Source: Spirochaetales bacterium
Lineage (GTDB): Bacteria; Spirochaetota; Leptospiria; Leptospirales; Leptonemataceae
Assembly: GCA_024233935.1 (NCBI GenBank)
Contig: JACKOY010000006.1
Location: 128,641 to 192,640, forward strand
Reading direction: 5' to 3'
DNA length: 64,000 nt
The notes below the pieces were generated by a model that did no database searches, had not been told where the DNA came from, and was given only the letters and a program-made list of their open reading frames with translations. Positions within the stretch are counted from its first letter, which is position 1. The number at the start of each line of letters is the position of its first letter. This document shows, piece after piece, positions 8,391-16,664 of this stretch. The translations under genes and the position numbers were made by a program.

Positions 8391-8680
8391 ACAGTTCCGG
8401 CGGGGTCGGCCCGGTCAAAGGCAAAAGGCAACGCGTTCAACGAAATTTCAATCCTGAGAATAGAAACAATCAAAAAGATTATGTTTAGGAATTGTGAGGA
8501 AAGGCAGCAGGCATCTTTCGCGGGATCCGGTGTTCGGAGACGGTATCAGCAATCGGCGGCCAGTGCAGCATCCAGCGTGATCAGCGGCGCCTGACGCGTG
8601 CGCGAGCCAGGAGGTGGGGCGGGGCATCGTGCGCCGGGAGTGCCGGTTCGCGGTCGTTTCCGAAAGGACGACCTCCCGCG
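8391..8680. other. Intergenic region, no supported gene
   Basis: Between the start of the HATPase-like gene and the end of the lipoprotein gene, both on the minus strand. Short frames here have unnatural, Arg/Ser-rich composition. The region should hold the promoter of the HATPase-like gene; no clear hairpin with a T-run was found. Confidence 0.4.
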
Positions 8681-9640
8681 TCAAGGCGCTCCCTGGCGCT
8701 CCACGTTATCCCGCCAGACATGATACGCATTTGGCCCGCTCAGATCGGCATTAAAGACCGACACGGCGAGGGGGACTGTTTCGCCCAGGAAAATTAGAAC
8801 TGTAAAATGACTCGAGGTCCCGATTTCGGCAAGCACCGCAACGACATCCGTGATCTGATTGCCGCTCACGCCGCGTAGGTCCGCAATCCCAATCGGACGG
8901 AAATTCACACCGGGGATACGGACCAGCCGATCCAAGGACGGGGCTGAAAAGGCGATCCAGGTCAAATCCGCACTTCTGAGCCGGGCGACTATGCTGTCCG
9001 CGCGACTCGTTCGATCTGGTGCAAACCGAACAATAAGATTTCCCCGATAGCGCTGCGGCCCGGCTTCAGTCGCCTCCAGTAATCGGGTTAGGTCGGACAA
9101 AGAGTCATCCGTGCACGTGGCAGGGACCATATCGGGCTCGAGAGGTTGAGCCACCTGGTTCGACCCCGACGATTCGGGCGCAATATTGTACGCATAGACA
9201 GCAAGCCCACCGGCTCCCTCAACGACCTGTATGCGCTCCGTCATTGCTTGCCCGTTTCCGGAGTGCCGAACGTACTCGGCGCTCCAAACCGGCTTGAAAT
9301 TCTCTTCACCGGCCAGGAGAGCCGGGTCAATCGCGACCTCCCTTCCGATGCGCGAAACTGGTTGTCCCTCCCGCACTCCCAGATGCTGGATTTGTCCGCA
9401 GAACACTGAGTAGGGCAAATCAGCCTGTACAGACTCCGCCAAACTGAAGTAAGCTTCGGGACATTTCCCCATGTCCACGCAGGCAAGAAAGCGCCGACCG
9501 AACGCGCGTCCGGCGCTCGCATCTCCAGCCGGCTCAGCGGTTGCAGGACTGCTTCCATTTCCGTCGCACACCAAACAAATCGTGACCACCCAGGCCAGAG
9601 TCAGCGTCCTCAAGCCGTGCTTGCCCTTGCGTCCATCCAT
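8681..9640 (-). CDS. Putative lipoprotein of unknown function
   Basis: 319 residues. MDGRKGKHGLRTLTLAWVVTICLVC gives a basic N-region and hydrophobic core, and Cys25 is a plausible acylation site. The mature part has scattered Cys (FLACVDMGKC; FCGQ; ATCTDD) and beta-type segments. Two halves are visible: one of about 150 residues with FSLAESVQADLPYSVFCGQ and EYVRHSGNGQAMTERIQVV, and a second with LIVRFAPDRTSR and HFTVLIFLGETV. The second half could be a SpoIIAA- or NTF2-like fold, but I do not recognise it. Confidence 0.7.
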   Translation of the reverse strand: MDGRKGKHGLRTLTLAWVVTICLVCDGNGSSPATAEPAGDASAGRAFGRRFLACVDMGKCPEAYFSLAESVQADLPYSVFCGQIQHLGVREGQPVSRIGREVAIDPALLAGEENFKPVWSAEYVRHSGNGQAMTERIQVVEGAGGLAVYAYNIAPESSGSNQVAQPLEPDMVPATCTDDSLSDLTRLLEATEAGPQRYRGNLIVRFAPDRTSRADSIVARLRSADLTWIAFSAPSLDRLVRIPGVNFRPIGIADLRGVSGNQITDVVAVLAEIGTSSHFTVLIFLGETVPLAVSVFNADLSGPNAYHVWRDNVERQGAP

Positions 9641-9811
9641 GCTGGTTTCTCCTTCTCGCCTAACGCTGAGCCCCGCCTGGCCGGCTTCTGACCGGCCCCT
9701 TCTACCGACCGCCAGTCCGGGCTGGATTCAGGAGGCATACACCGAGGCAGGCTGTGAACGTCGTGTACTGCCGACCGCCAAGAACGAAATCCTCGATAGA
9801 AGAGTTCAACA

Positions 9812-10000
9812 CTAACGTAACCCTTGCGGGAGCTGGCAATCAATACATGCTACAGACGAAATGCCATTCATCTCAAGGAATTCTTCGAATGTATAGCCAT
9901 CCTTTAACGGTCCGGCGATAAAGGCGCTTGCGGCTCGCTGGTATACGGTTTTCAGCGTATCGCCCGGCTGCACCTTTCGGTCCTCCTCCACATGCGACAT
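9812..10000 (-). CDS. Small protein, 62 residues, unknown
   Basis: ATG 10000. The sequence is balanced and acidic (MSHVEEDRKVQPGDTLKTV, then KDGYTFEEFLEMNGISS) and ends with a CIDC motif near the C-terminus. The composition is more protein-like than the shadow frames around it. It is divergent from the SH3b lipoprotein gene with a gap of about 75 nt. No ribosome site is obvious. The longer frame extending upstream to 10273 overlaps the SH3b gene and is not believable. Confidence 0.42.
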   Translation of the reverse strand: MSHVEEDRKVQPGDTLKTVYQRAASAFIAGPLKDGYTFEEFLEMNGISSVACIDCQLPQGLR

Positions 10001-10075
10001 AAGATTGATTATCGGAAGTGGAGTAGATCCGGAAGCGATCCAGGTGGGTATGGTCACGTTGACATGGGCGCGTCG

Positions 10076-10816
10076 ATGCGCAATGCATGCAACATGTTCG
10101 TTTTGATAAGCAGAACCGTACGCGTGGCCCCGCTTTTTTTTGCCCTTATGATGTCGGCCTGCAACGAAGCGGAACCGGCGATGGCCAGGGTGAATGCCGA
10201 TGGCGGTCTTCGCATGCGGGCTACGGCAAGCGTGCACGCCGAAAAACTGGCAACTATACCGAACGGAACGCACGTGGAAGTTCTACGCACCACCGGTGAA
10301 GAGATCGAAATCTCCGGAAGAGTCGGTCGCTGGACGGAAGTGCGTTACCAGGGCAACATCGGCTGGGTTTTCGGTGGCTTCTTGTCGCTGAGTGATCAGG
10401 GGCCGGTGAGAGATCCGGTCAGCGCCGGGTCCGGCTCCAACTCCGGCAGTCCCTACTATCTCGTTTCCGATGAAAGCAGTCCGTTACGATCATTGCTCTA
10501 CTACGAGAACGACCGTATGGCCTTTCTTCGGGAACCATGCTATGACGCCAGTTGCACCGAGACCTCGAACATCGTTCTCATGGTCGGTCTACTTCAGGGC
10601 GATTCGATCACGTTTTGGGATCCGGGTCGCACGATACTCTATCTCCAGTGCGATTTCGCGTTACCGCGCATGTCCTGTCGCGACAACGACACGGGCCTGC
10701 TTTCGAACAGTTCGCTGGAGCAGGTCTCCGAGGAATCTGTTTCGGATCTCCCGGAATTTCACGATCCGGCTGCCGTTTCCGCCGAACTGGACCGCATCTT
10801 TGCAGGGGAACTTTGA
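10076..10816 (+). CDS. SH3b-domain lipoprotein
   Basis: 246 residues from ATG 10076, chosen because a lipoprotein signal follows (VAPLFFALMMSAC, acylated Cys near residue 29); in-frame ATGs exist at 10064 and 10094. A bacterial SH3 domain spans about residues 37-103: VNADGGLRMRATAS, VEVLRTTGEE and WTEVRYQGNIGWVFGGFLS. A Gly/Ser linker then leads to a domain of about 110 residues with four Cys (CYDASC, LQCDF, MSCRD) of unknown type. SH3b domains often bind peptidoglycan or mediate envelope contacts; that role is a family-level inference. Confidence 0.82.
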   Translation: MRNACNMFVLISRTVRVAPLFFALMMSACNEAEPAMARVNADGGLRMRATASVHAEKLATIPNGTHVEVLRTTGEEIEISGRVGRWTEVRYQGNIGWVFGGFLSLSDQGPVRDPVSAGSGSNSGSPYYLVSDESSPLRSLLYYENDRMAFLREPCYDASCTETSNIVLMVGLLQGDSITFWDPGRTILYLQCDFALPRMSCRDNDTGLLSNSSLEQVSEESVSDLPEFHDPAAVSAELDRIFAGEL

Positions 10817-10842
10817 AACGAACACCGATCCGATCTCACAGA

Positions 10843-10987
10843 ACTTTCCCCGGCAAAAAGCACAATCTCTTTGCGACCCGAAAGCACTATCGTGAGGCTG
10901 GCGGTGCGCGCAAAAATCGTACGATCATGTAGCGCCGATTGCAGTTCCATGTAAACGATCGCGGAATCTTTTTCGGGCAGCCGCACA
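10843..10987 (-). pseudogene. Remnant of a second, tandem copy of the AraC regulator gene
   Basis: Positions 10843-10974 match 11682-11813, inside the intact AraC gene, over 132 bp with seven mismatches by eye. The match continues with 17 identical bases (10971-10987 against 11978-11994, upstream of the AraC start), as if about 164 bp between were lost at a short GAAAA homology. It encodes the same peptide (ELQSALHDRTIFARTASLTI) but then diverges. It begins 16 nt after the AraC stop, so it looks like the head of a tandem duplicate that decayed. Confidence 0.82.
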
Positions 10988-11003
10988 GTAATGGCCAAAC
11001 GGC

Positions 11004-11924
11004 TTATCCGGTCATTTCCTTGCGATAGCGCGCCGGCGAATGCCCGTAGGCCTTGCGAAAAAGGCGAATAAAATGCGAAACGTTTTCGTAGCCGATCTCA
11101 AAGGCGATGTCGGTAATGCTCGCTTCCCCCTGTTCGAGCAGCTGGCGTGCTTTTTCCAGGCGTTTCTCCTGCAGCCATTTGCCGGGGCTCCTGCCGTAAG
11201 TCCTCTTGAAGTCGCGCTGAAACGTCGAAAGGCTGCGCCCGGAAAGCAAAGCATAGTCCGAAACGCCGAGTCCTTTGTCATAGTGTTGGTTCATCAGCTC
11301 CGTCAGATCGCGCAAACGCTGCGTGGAAATGCGAAACAACCAGTCTACAAAACCCCTTTCCGGGTCCTGGTCGTGCAGCAGCTCAAGCGCTTCCAGTAGT
11401 TTCAGACGCAGCATGGCGGAAGCCCGCCGTTCGAGGCTGCCAAAGACATCGTCCAGGCCTTTCAAGAAATTCAGAAGTGCGCGCGAGGCCTGAAACCGGT
11501 AGCCCGGTGGGGTGGCCCGGCTGGCCATGCGCACCGGCTGGCGCGATAGAAATTCCCGAAGAATAGCCGGCTCGAAGAACAACAGATACTGACGAAAGCT
11601 TCCTTCCCGGGGCGTAAATAAATCCGAAACTCCGAACAGGTCCGGCGGCAAAAACAAGGCTTCGCCGGCCCGCACCTCCAGACTTTCCCTGGCAGAAAGC
11701 ACAATCTCTTTGCGACCCGAAAGCACTATCGTGAGACTGGCGGTGCGCGCAAAAATCGTACGATCGTGCAGCGCCGACTGCAGTTCCTTGTAAACGATCG
11801 CGGAATCTTTTTCTGCCGCCAGAACACGCACTCCCGGCGCTCCGTACAGGCGCTGAGGAACGACCCACGCGGGCCCGCCCTGCCCCGTATTTTGCGCGTT
11901 CACCTCTGTGTCTCTGGCTTCCAT
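11004..11924 (-). CDS. AraC-family transcriptional regulator
   Basis: 306 residues from ATG 11924, fixed by a strong ribosome site (CGGAGGA about 9 nt upstream). The N-terminal half is a cupin-like sensor (ASLTIVLSGRKEIVL, LEVRAGEALFLPPDLFGVSD). The C-terminal 100 residues are a double helix-turn-helix: VSDYALLSGRSLSTFQRDFKR and ITDIAFEIGYENVSHFIRLFRKAYGHSPARYR. The frame is open further upstream into the SDR gene only because of a frameshift there; a 582-residue fusion is not real. The next gene upstream is the SDR, a possible target. The first part of this gene is duplicated downstream (10843-10987). Confidence 0.92.
   Translation of the reverse strand: MEARDTEVNAQNTGQGGPAWVVPQRLYGAPGVRVLAAEKDSAIVYKELQSALHDRTIFARTASLTIVLSGRKEIVLSARESLEVRAGEALFLPPDLFGVSDLFTPREGSFRQYLLFFEPAILREFLSRQPVRMASRATPPGYRFQASRALLNFLKGLDDVFGSLERRASAMLRLKLLEALELLHDQDPERGFVDWLFRISTQRLRDLTELMNQHYDKGLGVSDYALLSGRSLSTFQRDFKRTYGRSPGKWLQEKRLEKARQLLEQGEASITDIAFEIGYENVSHFIRLFRKAYGHSPARYRKEMTG
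11682..11813 (-). repeat. Source copy of the AraC-gene duplication
   Basis: This segment of the AraC sensor domain is the counterpart of 10843-10974, in the same orientation and about 840 bp apart. Differences are single substitutions with no indel across 132 bp, so the duplication is fairly recent or has been homogenised. Confidence 0.85.
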
Positions 11925-12012
11925 CTGTGTTTGTCCTCCGCATCGCTTTGCGAGCGAACCGGCGCGCGTGCTGCCCATTTTCGGGCAGCCGCACAAGAAT
12001 GCCTGACCTTCT

Positions 12013-12725
12013 CTACATGGCTGCGAATTGTTTTTCAACCGCCTTGTGGTCTTTGCGCCAGCTTTCATAGATGCTGGTCGACACGGGTCGGGGAAGATGT
12101 CTTCGCTTCCGGCTTCCAGCCCGCTCAGTACGTTTTGGGCCACATCCCGTGAGGCCGTCTTCGGCATTTCCACCCCGGCCAACATGTCTGTATCCACGGC
12201 GCCCGGAAACACATTGAAGACCGCTATGCTTTTTGCAGCCAGGGTCGCCCGCAGCGATAGGCCCACGGACCACGCCGCCGCTTTGGAAGCGTTATACGCC
12301 GACATGCCCGGCATGCTGGCCAGAGACAGGAGCGTCAGAATGGTCACAATCGCACCGTCTCCGTTTTGCTCGAGCACGGGAACAAAGGCCCGGTCCATGT
12401 CCAGGGGGCCCCAGAGATTCACGGCCAGGTTTTTCTGAAACGAATCCCGCGGCGCTTCGAGCAAATTGCCCCAATCCAGGACCCCGGCATTGTTCACGAG
12501 AATTTGGGTGTCCCGGGCAACCTGCGCCGCGTTCTGGATGCTCGCCAGATCGGTCACGTCGAGGCCGATGGCCTGTACGCGTTCGTCGTGAAATGCGACG
12601 CTTGCAGGATTGCGGGCCGCGGCATAGACCCGGCGGGCGCCTTTTGCGAGAAAAGCCTGCACCAGCGACGCGCCGATGCCGCGATTCGCGCCCGTCACAA
12701 AAACAACTTTCGATTCGATGTTCAT
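12013..12725 (-). pseudogene. Short-chain dehydrogenase/reductase with a single-base frameshift
   Basis: ATG 12725 with GGGAGGA upstream. Motifs: TGANRGIG (residues 11-18), NNAG (78-81), catalytic YNASK (Tyr144, Lys148) and PGAVDTDML. These make it a classical SDR oxidoreductase using NAD(P)H. After EDIFPDP (near residue 212) the frame runs into nonsense, but the adjacent frame continues as STSIYESWRKDHKAVEKQF and stops at 12013. Adding one base near 12085-12091 (in a CCCG/CGGG stretch) restores a 237-residue protein of normal length. Either a mild C-terminal lesion or a sequencing indel. It sits upstream of, and probably with, the AraC regulator. Confidence 0.85.
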
Positions 12726-12848
12726 TTCATTCCTCCCGGTCAAACTCTTCATGCGTTCGACCGGGAAAGAACATACGATAGATGGCGTGAACCCGCCAGG
12801 CCGCCCCGGTCACGGATAGTCGAAACAGGTCATGCGACGAAACTTTTT

Positions 12849-13488
12849 TCAGACGGGGACCTGCTCGAGGCAGATTTGCGCGGAGTCTTCGTCCGAAAGC
12901 GGCTCCCCCAGGAGCGCACAGCAATGCGGGGCGCTCGGTTCCGATCGCACATCTTTTCGGAAATGCCGACAGGTTTTGTAGGCGCCGAAGGTCCGCCCGT
13001 CGCGTCTGGCAAGCGTTACGTTGAGGATCTGCTCGAGAATGCCAATCAGTTCTGTAGCACGACCCGTGGCTGCTATCTCCTGCGCCAACGACTGGCCCGG
13101 GTCTTGCTCCAGCAGTGCCCGTGCACGGGCGGTTAAGTCCAGATCTACCGAGCGGCCGTCGCGTGCTCCGGGCTTCTTGCTGACCAAACCCTTTTTTCGA
13201 GCGCGATCAGAGTCTGCGAGACGGTGCCCCGAGTAGATGCCAGATATTCGGCAAGGGCCGCTCGGCATGAATCGTTTCGGTCATGCTGATGGTCTTTTTC
13301 TGGGGACAGCGATCGGCACCGTACTTACGCAACCACCGCGCGGCAAAAGTGTGCCGGGTTCTCTGGTGGGCTGTACGGATCAGGGCTGCCCGGTGCCGCC
13401 ACAACCAGGTGCGTAGCAAGCAGAACTGCAGCGTGGCATCGCCGGGATGAACCGCCACTGCAGCATCGTCATAGGGCTTGCTTTGCAT
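12849..13488 (-). pseudogene. MarR-family regulator with Cys-rich tail, two frameshifts
   Basis: Three frames must be joined. From ATG 13488 to about 13258 comes an N-terminal helical region; then LAEYLASTRGTVSQTLIALE in a second frame; then KKGLVSKKPGARDGRSVDL in a third, running to the stop at 12849. Joined, this is a winged-helix MarR core with recognition helix TRGTVSQTLIALE and wing KPGARDGRSV. Missing bases fall in runs: a GGG run at 13255-13257 and T6 at 13192-13197 on the plus strand. With two bases restored the protein is 213 residues. The tail KTCRHFRK ... HCCALLGEPLS ... QICLE holds several Cys and may bind a metal or sense thiols. The start overlaps the upstream thioredoxin-like gene by 20 nt. 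Confidence 0.75.
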
Positions 13489-13795
13489 CTTTGAGGGCGA
13501 CTTTGATTCGGCCCTCGATCACAAAAGCGGGCGGGAAGCCCTGCCCCGCTCCCTTCTCGTCCGGGTAGAGACGGCAGGCGTTCGGTCCGTCGGTTCTGGT
13601 GGGCGCGACGTCCTGGCCGTTAACCAGAATTGTGGGAGAGCCAAAAGCCCTGGCGAAATCGGGGGCGTGCCGGTCCTGGCGACAGTGTTCCTGCCAGGTT
13701 TCTGACAGTCCAAGACGGTTCAGCGCGAGGCTGAGCTCCGCGCGCGCAGCGTTCACGTTGGGACAGTCGGCATCGTAGATGAGTTCAATCTTCAT
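13469..13795 (-). CDS. Thioredoxin-fold protein of the DF-type (seleno)protein family
   Basis: 108 residues starting MKIELIYDADCPN, the signature of small thioredoxin-like proteins in which the Cys (selenocysteine in some relatives) sits in the first loop. FGSPTILVNGQDVAPT is the cis-Pro strand, followed by NACRLYPDEKG. Here the residue is Cys, not Sec. Family members occur in metal- or organomercurial-related clusters; the reaction is not settled. The gene is upstream of and overlaps the MarR-type gene by 20 nt, so thiol or metal-responsive control is a reasonable guess. Confidence 0.7.
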   Translation of the reverse strand: MKIELIYDADCPNVNAARAELSLALNRLGLSETWQEHCRQDRHAPDFARAFGSPTILVNGQDVAPTRTDGPNACRLYPDEKGAGQGFPPAFVIEGRIKVALKDAKQAL

Positions 13796-13870
13796 TATGT
13801 AACGCGTTTACGCGTGCCGAAAACGGCGGAGCGCTCCGCGGATCAATGCGCGCGTGGCGCGCTCAGACCA

Positions 13871-14506
13871 TCAAGAACCGCTCAGGCCACACCAGCTGGT
13901 CCGGATCCGTCCCGCATCCAGGGCCTGCAAAAGAGCCCGCGCCCGGGATGTGACAGCGGCCGCATTTGGTTGGGGATGCGGACCATTCGGGATGGCCCGC
14001 ATGACCCCGGAAATGTTCTGATTTTCGACCGAGCGGGCGCTGGCTTCCTTCTTCAAGGCCCGGATCAGCTCGCCCTCATCGTTAAAATAGTAACGCTCTT
14101 GTATCTCCGTGTCCACGGTGCCCGGGTTCTCGCTGTCCGGCGATTCCGGATCAAAACTCCAGGTACTGGTCACGTGGTAGGCAAATCTCAGCCGATTGCC
14201 TGAAACGAGATATTGCTCGTTACGCCCGCCGTGCTCGTAGCCTTCGCTGTATTCGATCAGCCGGACCTCGGGCCCTGCGTGGTGGATTCGAACCACGCCG
14301 GATACCGGATGGTCGGGGCAACTGTACTCGATGGTTTCGCTTTCCGCTGTGTCGGCCATCGCAGCATTGTAGTCGGCGACGATGGATTCGATCGTCGCAT
14401 TGTCCCCCGTGTCGGTTCCAGACTCCGGATCGGAAGAGTCGGTGTTGCTGCAGATAGCCAGGCTCAACGTTGCTGTAAGAAGTCCGCCTACAAGGATCGC
14501 GCGCAT
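13871..14506 (-). CDS. Putative lipoprotein
   Basis: 211 residues. MRAILVGGLLTATLSLAIC is a lipoprotein signal with acylated Cys19, followed by a low-complexity acidic linker (SNTDSSDPESGTDTGDN). The mature domain has CPDHPVSGVVRIHHAG, beta-type segments such as VRLIEYSEGYEHGG, and RYYFNDEGELIRALKKE, a pattern seen in proteins with YD- or MORN-like hairpins. No family recognised. The C-terminus has one further Cys (SWCGLSGS). Confidence 0.72.
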   Translation of the reverse strand: MRAILVGGLLTATLSLAICSNTDSSDPESGTDTGDNATIESIVADYNAAMADTAESETIEYSCPDHPVSGVVRIHHAGPEVRLIEYSEGYEHGGRNEQYLVSGNRLRFAYHVTSTWSFDPESPDSENPGTVDTEIQERYYFNDEGELIRALKKEASARSVENQNISGVMRAIPNGPHPQPNAAAVTSRARALLQALDAGRIRTSWCGLSGS

Positions 14507-14734
14507 TGGCGGAGTTTTCGGGCCACCGGGGCACCGGGAAAGAGAAAAAATTCCCGACGGTCGCCGGAGTAACTCATTGACGTTGGAAAAAACCCGCTAC
14601 GCCGATGGGTGAGCGATTTCGGACGAAACCGGCGTGCAACACATACGGCCCGTACCTGCCCGGGAAATGCAGCCCTTCATGGTGGTCTATCCGGGTTGAA
14701 CAGGCCGTTTCGCGTTCCCATGCCCGCTTTGAAC

Positions 14735-14941
14735 TCAGCGCCCGCGATTGCGGAAGAGGAAGCCCAGGCCCGCAAACACCAGACCAAAAACCAGAATCGC
14801 GGTGGCAGAAACGTAGTCGTTCGGAAGGTCTGTTCCCTTCCAACGCAGGCTCAGGTCAAAGAGCGTGTTTACGAAACCCAGAATTCCGATGAAGGTACCA
14901 AGACCGCCAATGCCCTGGATCACAAGGATTACATACTGCAT
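14735..14941 (-). CDS. Small two-helix membrane protein
   Basis: 68 residues: QYVILVIQGIGGLGTFIGIL and AILVFGLVFAGLGFLF form two hydrophobic helices separated by a short polar loop (LSLRWKGTDLPNDYV), with a basic end (RNRGR). The Gly pattern suggests tight helix packing. Plus-strand frames over the same DNA have shadow composition. Unknown function. Confidence 0.62.
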   Translation of the reverse strand: MQYVILVIQGIGGLGTFIGILGFVNTLFDLSLRWKGTDLPNDYVSATAILVFGLVFAGLGFLFRNRGR

Positions 14942-14982
14942 GTCGGTCGGTGGTCTGCGTTCGAGTGCAGGTCAAGGAATTT

Positions 14983-15010
14983 AGGACACCCAGCGTGTCC
15001 TGGGTTTTTA
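14983..15010 (+). terminator. Candidate intrinsic terminator or regulatory hairpin
   Basis: A 7-bp perfect stem (AGGACAC at 14983-14989, GTGTCCT at 14995-15001) with a 5-nt loop is followed by GGGTTTTTA. The T-run suits plus-strand transcription, yet no supported plus-strand gene ends just upstream. It also lies in the 5' region of the minus-strand small membrane protein. Confidence 0.5.
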
Positions 15011-15205
15011 GCGCTCTGATTCGCGTTCGACCCAACCAGAAACCAGGGCAGCAGAGCGGCTGGTTGTACGCCTATCCGCAGACGACATAACTTCGCAAAC
15101 AGCGGAACGCTCTGTTGGGAAAGGGGGTGACACAGGGTCCCGGGTTCGAAAAATTGCGCAGATTTTGTGTTAGAATTGTTTTAGGACCAACCGGAAGGCA
15201 TACAT

Positions 15206-15292
15206 ATGTTTAGTGAAGCGACCCTGCGCGTTATGCCGGGGCCCTCGCGGAGAAAACATTTCACCGATCGCCGAAACGAGTCGATCCGGTAA
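15206..15292 (+). CDS. Possible 28-residue small peptide
   Basis: ATG 15206 is preceded by GGAAGG with 8-nt spacing, and the frame runs MFSEATLRVMPGPSRRKHF and on to TAA at 15290. It ends 23 nt before the serine-hydrolase start. It could be a leader or small basic protein, or chance; only the ribosome site argues for it. Confidence 0.25.
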   Translation: MFSEATLRVMPGPSRRKHFTDRRNESIR

Positions 15293-15315
15293 GCAGAGAA
15301 CCCCGGACAGTATCC

Positions 15316-16593
15316 ATGCGTAAACTTCGCTCCTTTCAGCCCGCTGGGCGACCCCGACCGCGCCACGAGCGCCCGTACTACATTCTGTACGCCATCGTCC
15401 TGATCGCTTCGATGGTCTTTACAACACGGGCGGTCATGTCAGGCCGCGACAGCGATCCCGGCCCCCTGGCTCTGGCCGGTCACTCTGTGCCGCCGGCCTG
15501 GCTGTCCTTTCAGGCCTCGGCGAGCGCCCAGGAGACCCTTGGGGACTGGCTGGGTGAACACAGCCCGCAGCCCCTTGATCCCGTCTCACGCAATCAGATC
15601 CGGCATGCCGAAGACCAGCTCAGCGGATTTTTGAGCAATACGGCCGGCCAGAACAGCTTCCCGGGACTGGCTCTGGGAATCTATCGTGATGGCATCCCCA
15701 TTTACGAGCGCTCGCGCGGGATCGATCTCAACGCCCCCCAGCAATTGGCCTCCGTTACCAAGACCTTCACAGCGGTCGCGATTTTGCAGCTGGCCGAGCG
15801 CGGCCTTCTGGGCCTGGACGACGAAGTCTCGCGTTACTATCCGGAACTGGAAATGTCCCGCAATCCCCTGGGCGGGCGTCCGGTCACCATTCGCCACCTT
15901 TTAAACCAGAATTCCGGCATGCCGTACGGCTCGGCTCGCGGCCAGACGGTGCGCACCGAAACCGGGCGTTATTATTCGGTCGTCACGCAGATTGTCCCGG
16001 CCGGCCAGAGTTTCATGTATTCCAACTACAACTACTACCTGCTGGGCGCCATCCTGGAACGCGTCACCGGCCGCTCCTACCCGGAGTACATTCGGGAAGA
16101 GATTTTTGACGTGGCCGGCATGTCGCAGTCCCGGGTTTCCGAGCAGGCCAACGGGGCGTCCGGAGTCTCCAGTTCTGTTACCGACCTGTCACGGTTCTTT
16201 GTGGCTCTGATAGGCCGATCCGGCGAACCGCGACTCCGGCGGCTGATTGGCGACGATAGCCTGGCCGAAATCGCCGCCGTCCCCGAACATATCCACGAAC
16301 TCACACCGGATATTCAGTACTACGGCCTGGGAATGCGGGTCCAGTATCGCCATGGAGAGGTGTCGGAGCTTTTTCATACGGGCATCTGGTACAATATCTT
16401 TGCCGAGATCCGGATTTTTCCACACGAACGTTCGGCCCTGATTCACCTGGCGAATCCGCCCCAGTTTCGGCACCCAACCGTCGTAGGTTACCGCTGGCAA
16501 TCCGCGACGTTGGCCGCAACCTACGTGAAACTTGTTGACACTTTGCTGTTTCGATCGTCTAATTCTGAGATCGAAGCAAGCAGCGATATCTGA
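15316..16593 (+). CDS. Serine beta-lactamase-family hydrolase, membrane-anchored
   Basis: 425 residues. An N-terminal basic segment and one membrane span (about 22-40, YYILYAIVLIASMVFTTRA) place the domain in the periplasm. Penicillin-binding/class C motifs: ASVTKTF (S-x-x-K, about residues 151-154), YSNYNYY (Y-x-N) and FHTGIW (HTG in place of KTG). HTG occurs in esterase or peptidase members of the family, so this need not be a beta-lactamase; it may act on peptidoglycan peptides or esters. A paralogue follows 71 nt downstream on the same strand, suggesting a tandem duplication. Confidence 0.86.
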   Translation: MRKLRSFQPAGRPRPRHERPYYILYAIVLIASMVFTTRAVMSGRDSDPGPLALAGHSVPPAWLSFQASASAQETLGDWLGEHSPQPLDPVSRNQIRHAEDQLSGFLSNTAGQNSFPGLALGIYRDGIPIYERSRGIDLNAPQQLASVTKTFTAVAILQLAERGLLGLDDEVSRYYPELEMSRNPLGGRPVTIRHLLNQNSGMPYGSARGQTVRTETGRYYSVVTQIVPAGQSFMYSNYNYYLLGAILERVTGRSYPEYIREEIFDVAGMSQSRVSEQANGASGVSSSVTDLSRFFVALIGRSGEPRLRRLIGDDSLAEIAAVPEHIHELTPDIQYYGLGMRVQYRHGEVSELFHTGIWYNIFAEIRIFPHERSALIHLANPPQFRHPTVVGYRWQSATLAATYVKLVDTLLFRSSNSEIEASSDI

Positions 16594-16664
16594 AAGCCGG
16601 GCTCCGTCCGGGCCATCGCCGCTTCTTTCTTTCACAAAGAACGTAAGGTCGGGGGGAATGGGGC

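Larger units (their letters stand above)
14942..15315. other. 374-nt intergenic region
   Basis: Lies between divergent genes. It holds the hairpin at 14983-15010, an AT-rich patch around 15160-15182 that may be the promoter of the beta-lactamase-family gene, and a 28-codon frame with a good ribosome site (15206-15292). A GGTTCGA string near 15137 is not a tRNA T-arm because no paired arms surround it. Confidence 0.5.

Noticed and set aside
10759..10998. A separate 79-residue regulator gene downstream of AraC
   Set aside because: Only about 40 codons match the AraC sensor domain and the rest is antisense of the SH3b gene end; it is a duplication remnant.
11004..12752. A single 582-residue SDR-AraC fusion protein
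   Set aside because: The SDR C-terminus lies in the next frame and stops at 12013, and the AraC gene has its own strong ribosome site and ATG at 11924.
14270..14310. T-arm-like GTGG-TTCGAAT-CCAC on the minus strand, a possible tRNA
   Set aside because: No acceptor or anticodon arms pair around it and it lies inside a lipoprotein coding frame.
15125..15160. GGGTTCGAAA string as a tRNA T-arm
   Set aside because: The flanking five bases do not pair and no cloverleaf can be drawn.
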